Below are positions 1 to 9,348 of a stretch of 28,387 nt of DNA, in pieces (the first letter of the stretch is position 1; each line of letters starts with the position of its first letter). Location of the stretch: contig NW_003137327.1 of NCBI RefSeq assembly GCF_000003605.2, positions 55,034-83,420 of the forward strand, read 5' to 3'. The translations under genes and the position numbers were made by a program. The notes beneath the pieces were generated by a model. The model ran no database searches. It worked only from the letters and a program-made list of their open reading frames with translations, and was not told the origin of the DNA. This DNA comes from Saccoglossus kowalevskii. Lineage: Eukaryota; Hemichordata; Enteropneusta; Harrimaniidae.

Positions 1-149
1 GGGCCAGGAGGGCAATGCCCCCCCCCCCACCCAACGCATGGAAATGCATCTGGATTACGCATAGCTTCTCTGCGATTTACGCTTCGTAAATTTTAAGCAA
101 AGCTGGAAAAAAAAAACCCTCAATGCATTTTGCTGGATCCGCCTCTGCT

Positions 150-322
150 GCCGGCTTGCATTTTTGCACGTCTTCCTATCTAACGGTGAGATGGCTGTGT
201 GAATTGTATCCCGTCGCGTCGACAGGGCGGGCGAATGAAAACCCTAGTTATGGTCGTATTGCGGCAAATGAGCCAACAATTTAAAGTACACGAGTTCTAC
301 ATGCACTTAGACACCAATAAAC
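150..322 (+). repeat. Dispersed repeat, copy 1
   Basis: About 170 bp that recurs in the same orientation about 1.03 kb downstream. Shared landmarks in order are TTTTTGCACGTCTTCCT, GTGAATTGTATCC, GTCGCGTC, ACAGGG, CCTAGTTAT, CAATTTAAAGTACA and ATGCACTTA. The copies differ by scattered substitutions and small indels, as expected of an old interspersed element or an old local duplication. No terminal repeats or coding capacity are evident. Confidence 0.7.
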
Positions 323-1178
323 TCAACACTGCCCAAAAATTACATAGTATGACGCGAAATTGCGCTTACGAAATGTTCACGCTCTTCACACGCCTTAATA
401 GAGAGTTTAAGATTTGCGTACGTAGCGAGAACGTAACGTGATGTTCTAATTTCGTTTGCGTTACGTTCCCGAGTGTCAGAAAACGAATAAGTACAAGCGT
501 CCCCAACGGGAACGTAACTGAAACCAGAACCATGTCAATCCGTCTCTCATTGGGCAACAATAACTACCTAATAAAATTTGTTATGTCATTTTACGTCCGG
601 AATCAGAATTAGTAGTTAGTTCACAGACATTTGACAGAGCTCTCGCTATTTCCATCCACTCTCTGCTGAGGTCCCAGGCCTGTCGACGTCTTTCAGCAGA
701 ACAATGTCTGCTAGAATGGTGCTGTCATACGCCATAACTTGTTTCTGTGGTGCACCGCAATAAATTATAATTAAAATTACCGATATTTGCTAGTGTAATA
801 ATTTCGAAATGCTATAGAAATACAATGCAGATAATACCAGCCTGGAAAGAAAGTAACAGTTTATACTTGCAAAATTCTGTGAAGAAAGTATGTCATGTTG
901 TAACTTATAATTTGCAATATTTTATAAATAAGGTGACCCCCCCCCCGAAAATGCTGTATGAAAAAGACAGATCCCCTCTTTATACTTCAGAAATAAGGAA
1001 CCCCCCTGGAATTTGCCAGCCCAGTCCCGGCTATAATAACTGATCCGTCCCTTGTGTACATTCAGTTTTCATAAAGGTGTTCAAATTACGTTTACTTTCA
1101 ACTATGAATTCACCCACACGATTAACAAATGCGAGTGACAACGATCGATGTGTCACGCCTGACAGTATATGCGATGTC

Positions 1179-1350
1179 GCCGGCATGCATTATTTTTGCA
1201 CGTCTTCCTTTCAATGGTTGGCAATGTGAATTGTATCCTGTCGCGTCAACAGGGGTATGACGAATAAAATTCCTAGTTATTGTTGTGCTTGTGCAAAAAT
1301 CAGTCAGCAATTTAAAGTACATGAATTCTAAATGCACTTATCAATAAATA
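1179..1350 (+). repeat. Dispersed repeat, copy 2
   Basis: Second copy of the element at 150-322, with the same order of landmarks (TTTTTGCACGTCTTCCT, GTGAATTGTATCC, GTCGCGTC, CAATTTAAAGTACA). The end points are approximate because similarity fades at both sides. Confidence 0.7.
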
Positions 1351-2403
1351 AACAAACGAGTCGTCAGCCGATTGCTAGCTCACTTGTTGTGTTACACACG
1401 ACAGTCACATTGTCAAATCGGCTGACCAAAGTAATTGACATTACTTTGCATCGCTGTTAGTCGTGAAACGGAATCGCTGAAGTCCGTTCACGCTCGAGAG
1501 AAATACCGACACAAGTTAGGTATTTGTATAGTGTCGTTTAAATGGATAATATAAATTGGGATTTGACGATTTGAAAATTGAAGAAGAAGATTTTGTGAAA
1601 ATAAATGTTTTAAATAAATGAACATAAATGTTTTAAACTTAGGATGAAAAACAAATGTATTCACATTCAAGCGAAAGATGTGTGCAAAATGTATTTTAAA
1701 GCGAACCTAAATGCGGCCTTAATTTATAGTTGTGTATATTCTAAACTGTATTCGAAATAATATTGCAGTGGTTTAATTTTGTTTTAATTATAACTGTAGC
1801 TTGGATAGGCATTTGAAGTGCTTGCAATTAAACACCATGGAAACGTAACACAAATGTGTACGCTTAGAAATAGGAATGTACGTTGCCATAGGAACAATGT
1901 GAACAGTCTAAATTAAGATTACTACAATTTTATTTGAATGTATGAATAGGGGTATTTTGTTGAGTGAGTCTACTGGGCCTGGTGTGTTGAAGTGAATTCT
2001 CATATTTAATATACTATGCGTAAACATTTCCAGAAAATGACAAGGTCTGTGTTTAATGATGATGAAAACTATAACACTATAACTAGTGTATGAGCAAGCA
2101 TTCTGAAATAGGATAAGAACTTAAGTTTGCGATTATCTATGATTTTTGTTCACCACAAGTACTCACTGCATGAATAGATAATGCAGGCACATATGTATTT
2201 TCCCCAATCCCTTGTATTATTTATATACAGGGATGCGAGGCATCAACTGTTAATGAAAATCACTTTTCGGCAGACTAAATTCCTCAAAACCCACGCCTTG
2301 AAACAAATACACTAGTTCAAAATCGTGGTAAAATAGACCAATACTAATGCCGCACATTACACATTATATCGACACAGCCAAAATTCGACCCCGTTTGATT
2401 CCT

Positions 2404-2458
2404 GAAAATGTCAAAAAGTGACTCCCTGACCATTGAAAATGTCAAAAGGGTACCCCTT
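2404..2458 (+). repeat. Short two-unit tandem repeat
   Basis: GAAAATGTCAAAA occurs at 2404 and again at 2435, each followed by a G/T-rich then C-rich stretch, giving a 31-bp period. A related AAAAGGTACCCC string lies near 23925, so this may be a fragment of a dispersed repeat. Confidence 0.45.
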
Positions 2459-3089
2459 GCCTATCAAGAAACATAATTTATAAAGCCTTCAAAAGTTGAT
2501 GGTACCGACCAACACCCTGGCTCGTAGACAAGATATTCCATTTTATTGTTGTCGTAAACGACTTCTCGTTGCTCATCTGAAGTGAGTTGCATTAAAACTA
2601 AGTCGTTATATATTGCATGATAACATCAATGGTTTATTACACGCAAATGTACATAATTTAGTCGTATTAACTGCCATTTTTCCGAGTATGTGCATTGTCA
2701 ACAGAGTGAATCACCGAGCAAATCATAGATGTATCGTGACAGCTTTCCTTCTGACAGTCATAGAAGTCAGTATCGGGTGCGCCAAACGATGACACATGTA
2801 AAGTTCGTCCTAGCTCATAAACGTTTATCAGATGAACCGCGTACTGTGGTACCCACACCATATATGGTATTACAATACGTCACATCCTGTCGTCCAACCC
2901 GTACGAAGTCCACTATCAGAGGTCAAGGGTGAAATAGAAGAAGTTTATTGCACTTTTTGGGCAAACGTAGCCAGTGGACAATTATTTAGTCAGTGTCGAA
3001 TTTCTATAAGAACAAAATAATCGTTTAGCTTTAACAAAGGCCATCGTCGTATTCCTGAAACAAACTGTACTTCGTGTGTTATGAGTGAG

Positions 3090-3125
3090 CATAGACCTTA
3101 AAAGACATGTCTTTTAAGGTCTATG
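3090..3125. repeat. Perfect 36-bp palindrome
   Basis: The 18 bases CATAGACCTTAAAAGACA are followed at once by their exact reverse complement, with no spacer. The central decamer AGACATGTCT fits the p53-family half-site pattern RRRCWWGYYY. The palindrome lies about 1.4 kb upstream of the gene 1 start codon. It could be a cruciform-forming site, a regulatory site or a relic of a mobile element end; no duplication flanks it. Confidence 0.8.
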
Positions 3126-3561
3126 GAGTGAGTTAGCCAGGTCTCCAGCCCATCCAGCGAGTGCGTCATTAGATTGTCACAATGATACGTAACGCATTTT
3201 TCTAAAATGACAATAAATGTGGAAGTGTTTCATTCCATGACGTCATTCGCTCAATTAGTCTGCAGATCATAAGTGTTTTTTCTTCCACACTTGGTATCAT
3301 CTTATTTGCATATAGGAACACGATTAAGTGATGAGTGTCGCATCCACCCCTTGAATGGAATCCCCCATGTATTATTGGATGTCGCATTTTGCATTTCCTG
3401 TCAGTTACCTAGGCGACGATTTCTCCATAAATTGACTTCCCCCAGCCTCAGATGGTATAATTCTCCGGAAGCTCCAGGCAGAAGCAACACCGAGAGGATA
3501 GATCTCTAGTCACCGCGAAATACGAACAGAAGATTACAGCTACTAAACTTGATTTCATTCA

Positions 3562-3638
3562 TATATATTTATAATTTTTATAAGATTTTATACTCATTTA
3601 ACGACACGTCCAGGGAAACTACACAAGCAACTTGAAAG
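3562..3638 (+). promoter_or_regulatory. Candidate promoter and 5' UTR exon of gene 1
   Basis: A TATA-rich stretch at 3562-3590 is followed by a strong donor, AAAG|GTGAGT, after 3638. The first coding exon of gene 1 starts right after a splice acceptor (4485), so some upstream non-coding exon must exist if that acceptor is used. A second candidate donor, CCAAG|GTAGGT after 4379, would give a 106-nt intron, close to the 92-nt intron proposed for gene 2. I cannot choose between them from sequence alone. Confidence 0.25.
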
Positions 3639-4485
3639 GTGAGTTTTATTCAAATTCGAGAAACACAATAAGCCTATAAAGTAAGAGAACCAAATTTATT
3701 TACGCTTCTCTGTTTTAAAATGTTTTAATTTTTTTTTTTGTGAAGGCACATTCTGAAATATACTCCTAAAACAAGTTTAAAAAAAAAAAAACTTGTCGAT
3801 CGTTACTTAACGTCGCAAAATCAGACTATACTTTATTGACAAATAAAATGGTTGTTTTGGCAGAAAACATCGCAGTTTTTGTTCAATTGAATAATGGCAG
3901 CATCAGTGCGCACGCACTCAGGATTAATATATATGTACAGGGTAATGTGAAGCGCATGCGAACAAATATCACTATTTCGTTAAACGAAAGCCGCTACATT
4001 TGCCGCCAAAAGAATGTTTTTACTTTACGAACAATCACACCCTAATATTTTAATCGGGATTAAAACATGTTCGAAATACTCTTAGTTACCCACAATGCCT
4101 TTTATAACTTATGACTCAATATATTGTGTTGGGCTCAAAGATTCAATTAGTCGTGAAATCGAACTCCTTGGTGGACTTTTGCGATTATGCGTAAGTACAC
4201 TAAAAATTGGCTCTTTCACGATGGTTTCATTCGTTGTCATGAATAGTAGCTCTTTGGAAACACAGTCAGGATTATAATCTTCATCGAGTTTACGGAGCGT
4301 GACAATAATATGGGTACATCAATGTAGCTGCCTTGTTTTGATTGAAACGATAACAATCACGTACCACGTCGTTGCCAAGGTAGGTATCGGATGCTGGGGT
4401 TTAATCAAATGCGATATGCTTGTTTATGAAAAATTATGACGATTTTGTTTAGAATTATATTTTAATATAATTTTGCTTTTTTCAG

Positions 4486-6833
4486 ATGGAAATCATTCTG
4501 AAATTATCGGTTGTTATTCTTGTTTATTTGACATGTGTCTGTCATGGCAAGTCTTCATGTGGTACGTATTTTTGCATTTTTCTGTCAACGGTTAATTTTC
4601 TATTTAAGAACAAGATTATTAGCAATATGACGTCAAAGCTATTCATTACAAACAAAGTTGCTGAATCCTGGAACACAGCATGTTTGCTTCCATATACGTC
4701 ACATTAGTCTTCATGTGTGAGTGCATGGGGTGATACACGGCGTAGTAGGGTACGGCGACCCGGGGGCAATACATAGAACTTGCCTAATGGGGACGTGGCC
4801 CTGAAATGAATGTCGTTTTTTATTTATTTTAGGTATAACTATCAGTAATAATTTTCCGATTCGGTGTACTTATGGGTTCGTATATGAGCGAATATCTCCA
4901 CCTCAGATCCCGGCCTCATATCCATATATACATCAACCCGGAAATTAAACAAGGCAAACAAGACATTTGTGTTAATAATATGTTCTTATGTACGTGACAG
5001 AGGTGTTGCTATGGTCAAAATACATATTTTAATAAATCAATATACAATGCTGTTGGCTTACATGTGCTTCTATTGGAGATGCTCTTCTAATAGAGCAAAT
5101 ACGGTAACTGTTTTATTTGGAATAAACAGGGATGACAGAAATGGTACTTTGGTATAAATATGGGTATAGATTTTGCCAGTGTCCAGGTATAAAAATGGTC
5201 ACACTTTTGAGCACTATGTATCAACTGCTCCCGGGACGGCGACATTCTGTGCACATTCTTGCTACAGAGACATTATAATTTCAAATCTGTTTTTTTTTTT
5301 CAGATATGAATGTTTATGCTGTGACGATATTGGAGCCGGAACCCAACAACGGTATCGTGTCTTTCTATTCCGGCAGAGACACGTTCGTAGAACTGAGTGT
5401 CATTCTTATTAACGATGGACCGGAGAAATTACCAGCTAACTCCGACGGGAACTACGACTTTGTTCTCAGTTTTGAGTATTCGGAACCAGACCCAGATACC
5501 ACTTTAGAACACCCTGGGAAATTTACCTTCGAAATGGAGTTCTCCCATGAAGATGAATACAACAAAGGGATTGAGATGGATGTTAAAAAGAACCCAGTGA
5601 CGTTTACTCCGAATGCCACCATTGCCGTCCCCACCTGGCAATGCGGTAACCTGACCAAACTGTGCGTTACGTTGATTCACAGCAAAGACATTGAATACGA
5701 AGACGACGATAAATCCAATGACTTTTACTGTTTGGACTGGGGAAATGGTCCTAACTTCGCCGGGTTGTTGCAATGCACGGCAGGTAAGTCGCCTTACTGA
5801 CGTCACCGACACTTATGTTCACGCATGCGCATGCATTATCTACAAGTAACCATATACAAGAGAAATATATCGCAATTTAAGGATATTTTCGACTTAAAAA
5901 ACACATTTACGACAACATCTGTTAAAACTTATGTTTAATTTTAAAGGAATGGTCGAATTACTTCACAATATCCTCAGTTTCTCAACAAAACTTTGGAAAT
6001 AGGTCCCGGTTTTTCCAAAATTTGAATGTTAAATGTTTATTTTATTTGCCAGATCTTCATGTAGCCGATCTGAACATCACGAAACCAGATTCAAATCTTA
6101 TCTACACCATTGGAGAGGAAGTCAGTGTGACCTTTGACATGGAAATTTACAACATTGGGTGGGATTCAATCAGCGCAACCGGCGGGCCAACAAACTATGC
6201 ATTTGTTGCGAGTATGTCTGATAAACAAGATTTACAAGACGACAACGCCACCGTGGTACTATTCAACGTTGATGTCAGTGACGCATACGACCTGACGGTC
6301 GGAATAACTTCCTTTGACTCAATTACGATACGAGAACTGAAAGCCGACATCATTTTCCCGAGTGAAGACTGCTACATGTATCAGTATATCTGTATGTCTG
6401 TATCGGCACCAAAAACTGCTTTGTACATCGATGGTAATATGACGAACAGCCATTATTGTCTACCGTTTGGTGACGTAGAAGACGGTTATGGCGGCAATAC
6501 GCCGTGTTCGGGTAAGAAACACTTCTTTTTTTGTTTCAGAACAATCAGAGTTGCAAATCGTTCAGAACGCTTGAACGGTTAAACCTACACCTAATTTAGA
6601 AGGGCGCCACCACTTGGCTATATTGGACTGAAAAACAAGTCATTCACACGTAAGCAGGGCCGGGGTATTTTTCTAAGTGGGTCTGCTGTACCACGTTGGT
6701 GCTCAATAGACGCGTGGATCACAGATGGGCGATACTGACTTCGTTTTACTTTTATTTTACAGGGTACGCGATCAAGTTCAGTATCGGACTTCTCTTGACG
6801 ACGATAGTTTGCTCTATGATCGGACGTTATTAG
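4486..6833 (+). CDS. Gene 1: two-domain, GPI-like cell-surface glycoprotein
   Basis: Four exons (4486-4561, 5304-5783, 6053-6511, 6763-6833) join in phase 1 to encode 361 residues. All introns are GT-AG. Residues 1-20 are a signal peptide (hydrophobic core VVILVYL, likely cut after CHG). Domain A is about 26-185 and domain B about 186-338; each has four cysteines with the same spacing and sequons (NAT, NLT; NIT, NAT, NMT). The last exon gives a small-residue site followed by the hydrophobic FSIGLLLTTIV, ending RY, which looks like a GPI signal, though a single-pass membrane anchor is possible. An extra Cys at residue 25 (KSSC) precedes domain A, as in gene 2. The ATG follows splice acceptor TTTTTTCAG directly. 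The nearest paralog is gene 2. I do not recognise the family, and the molecular role is unknown. Confidence 0.85.
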
Positions 6834-7384
6834 TAGTAAACGCTGTGACGTCAGCGACCTCAATATTTTTGCCAACACTCCGTCGACTCAGACCACTATA
6901 TATTAATATAAATTTAATGGTCGGAAGTACAGATTACACGGGATCAACATTTGTCAAGCGTATTGGTAGAATCCTAAGGAAGATTGGTGACGCAAAATAT
7001 TTCCTTTTTAGAGCGTCCGTTAGTACTTGCGGTTACTTGGTATATGTTTTGCGCCCTCTCTTGACCGGTTCCACATCTTAAGAGGGCGCTTTTGATAGAT
7101 TTCCGACTCTAATATGACGTCAATATCACCAATACCACATCGCTTACTGTATGATCAAATCAATCGAAATTTACCATACGATCTTATTAGACTTGGTTTG
7201 TTAATTTCACGATATTTGGAAAAATAAGCAACACTCTTTACAAAAATACCAAGCACGCAAAAACTTGTAATTCTTTCTCTTGGATACATGTGGCGAATAC
7301 TCCAAGTCGAAGTTCATCTATTTTTTCGTGAAGTAAATGAAACGGCTTTTACAGATATAAGGCCATGACTACCAAGCCGCAATA

Positions 7385-7456
7385 TGACATATTTCATCAG
7401 ACCCTGAGTTCATCAATCTAGTTAATCAAAGGTCAAGGGTCAGATGAAATATGTCA
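7385..7456. repeat. Inverted repeat (21-bp arms, 30-bp loop)
   Basis: The arm at 7385-7405 (TGACATATTTCATCAGACCC plus one base) matches the reverse complement of 7436-7456 at 20 of 21 positions. Weaker pairing (GCC..CAAT) continues outward on both sides. It may be a degraded foldback element. It lies about 550 bp after the gene 1 stop. Confidence 0.75.
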
Positions 7457-8493
7457 GATTGAAAGGCAATAATGTGTCCATTTTGAATACAACTTTATTT
7501 TTCAATAATGAATGATATTGTACATTTTATAATTTTATAATAAATATTTTGACCTCTTCATAGCTTGTAATATTATTTTCATTGTGTACCACGCCCCCTG
7601 CGATGAGTGTCATTTTGGTGTGTTTTTAGCTGGTACACCACCATGACTGGCTCATACAGCTCACAAACTTCGTGTTAAAAAAATAAAACAGAAATTGCAA
7701 AATCATATGTAGCCTCAAAAAAATGAATTAGAAGAAGTACATGCTTATTGGTAAACTGGAACTGGGTGTTGTAGGATCGCTGTGTTAATCACAGGTTTTA
7801 AAAAAAAAATCCGTAATAAGCCGATGTCGGAATCTGTTCATTTTTTTGTTTAGATCGAATAACATTTTATCTCACCATTATTCAATAACTGTGGGTTTTT
7901 TGGTCTAGAACTCCTGAAAACGGAAAGGTCCCTTTCTTTCTACATCCCAGGTCACACATGCAAGCTAACAGTGATTGAGTCGACACAAACTAACTTCTTT
8001 GGCGGTAGAGGGCATAGTGTCCCAAGCCATGTCATCATGCACGACATATAGTCTATTTGTATAGAATCATCAGAAAATGTACTACAGTGTAAACAAACGG
8101 GTCAATTACGATGACATTGTATGTTAGTACACAAATGATTTTTTGTTTGAGTTATGAGTAAAACTATTTCCTAACCATATACGAACATAGCTTGTTATAC
8201 TGCATCGCACAAATCCCTGACAGACGCCCTCTATGTTTAGTTTCGCCCCATCTCACAAGAGAGTGGACAGACGTAAACGGAAATAACGTCATTTCTATTA
8301 TTAGTGTGTGTCACTGTAAATAAAAAATCAATAAATCTCTGTTTTTTCAATTGTTTTAGTAATATAGATAATGTCATCCCGAATTAGCCCTATCGTCTAC
8401 ACATATTTGTGTTAATAATTTCGTTGACATGGAAGTTTGTCGAACGTGACCACTGGGCGTCATGTGATTGCACTGTGAAGACAGCAATGTAAG

Positions 8494-8509
8494 TAGCGCC
8501 CTCTGGCGA
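8494..8509 (-). promoter_or_regulatory. CTCF-like motif
   Basis: Read on the - strand, this is TCGCCAGAGGGCGCTA, which closely fits the bilaterian CTCF core CCASYAGRKGGCGC followed by TA. It lies in the gene 1-gene 2 spacer and points opposite to the copy at 8699-8711. AGAGGGCGC can also belong to dispersed repeats, so a functional site is only possible. Confidence 0.3.
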
Positions 8510-8698
8510 TCATGCTCGTTCGTGGTGTCCAAACATTGCGTAGATGTATGAAATCAGTGTCGTATATAACGTCGACTGTCCCTGCTTGTGCATTCGTTTG
8601 TCATTCGCAATATAGTGCATCTTCAATAACTAATTTATTTTCAAAACAACATGCGAACGGTTTTTCTTTCATCCATTTACGTCATCGATAATATTCGT

Positions 8699-8711
8699 CC
8701 CAGAGGGCGCT
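8699..8711 (+). promoter_or_regulatory. CTCF-like motif
   Basis: CCCAGAGGGCGCT on the + strand is about 200 bp from an opposite-facing copy at 8494-8509 and about 650 bp upstream of the gene 2 start codon. The same caution applies about repeat-derived motifs. Confidence 0.28.
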
Positions 8712-9167
8712 GCTAACAGTAGGGGCCATTGTCCCAATAAGATGGTTATGAAACTTTTTTGTTGTGAAATTCGATGCACATACGTTGTATATGTCGCATG
8801 GGACCCACGTCGAACACGACATGGAAGGACGACTATGGCGCTTTAAAAGTATGAAATATCTCGTACACAGTTAGTGATAAACGTTAAATTTGGTTATAAA
8901 TTGTGAGAATGATCACGTTATGCGTCAGGAAATGGGGAGAATCTGACATGAAATGGTTTGCGAGATAAATTGCTGTAAGATTGACACACCTAAAATTCCA
9001 CGTACTTGGTACTAACATGCTCATGACGTAATTTATTGAAAGTTCATGGAGAAAATCTGCCATAGCAACAGTTCGACGTGAAAATAATGCGAAAACATCC
9101 ACTAATACAAACACTAACATTTGTTTAATATATAACAGACTAAGTGCACACGCCCATTGCCGCTGAC

Positions 9168-9256
9168 ATTAAAAGGGAATTCTGGCGAGATAGATCAGTT
9201 TTCTTTCATTTGGCGGTCTGATTACAACATCTCCTGGTACTGGTAGTGACACTAAG
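9168..9256 (+). promoter_or_regulatory. Candidate promoter and 5' UTR exon of gene 2
   Basis: ATTAAAAGG near 9169 could act as a weak TATA element and TCAGTTT near 9196 as an initiator. A donor CTAAG|GTTAGT follows 9256. Splicing from there to the acceptor CTATTCAG (ending 9348) would remove 92 nt and place the start codon at the first base of the next exon. Confidence 0.28.
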
Positions 9257-9348
9257 GTTAGTACTAGTCATTAGATTGAATGCGGATTCAGTATAAAAGT
9301 GATGAAGATTGTAGCTGTATTTTAAAATTGTTATATTGTTCTATTCAG

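Larger units (their letters stand above)
1..3560. other. Gene-free upstream region
   Basis: No exon of the cluster or any other recognisable gene is visible here. The short open frames have no family-like composition and no paired splice sites. The stretch holds C-runs (near 19-30 and 937-945), two copies of a dispersed repeat (150-322 and 1179-1350), a small internal repeat around 2404-2450, and a perfect palindrome at 3090-3125. It probably belongs to the intergenic space upstream of gene 1. Confidence 0.6.
6834..9180. other. Spacer between genes 1 and 2
   Basis: No exon is supported here. It must contain the gene 1 3' UTR; AATAAA at 7539-7544 is one plausible polyadenylation signal and others occur further on. 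It also contains a long hairpin (7385-7456), a short inverted GCGCCCTCT/AGAGGGCGC pair (7051-7089) and two further copies of that motif (8496-8504 and 8702-8710). Confidence 0.55.

Noticed and set aside
199-441. 80-codon + frame at the window start
   Set aside because: It lies within and after a dispersed repeat, and the second repeat copy does not keep the frame open.
5452-5812. Minus-strand open frames opposite gene 1 domain A
   Set aside because: They are antisense shadows of the domain exon; the + strand frame carries the conserved cysteines and sequons.
6725-7081. 118-codon + frame overlapping gene 1 exon 4
   Set aside because: It reads the last exon and 3' UTR in a different frame and has no family features; the exon 4 tail in the correct frame matches gene 2.
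9280-9348. Upstream in-frame ATG of gene 2 giving a longer N-terminus
   Set aside because: The added residues are polar and would bury the signal peptide. The acceptor just before 9349, matched in the paralogs, favours a spliced start at 9349.
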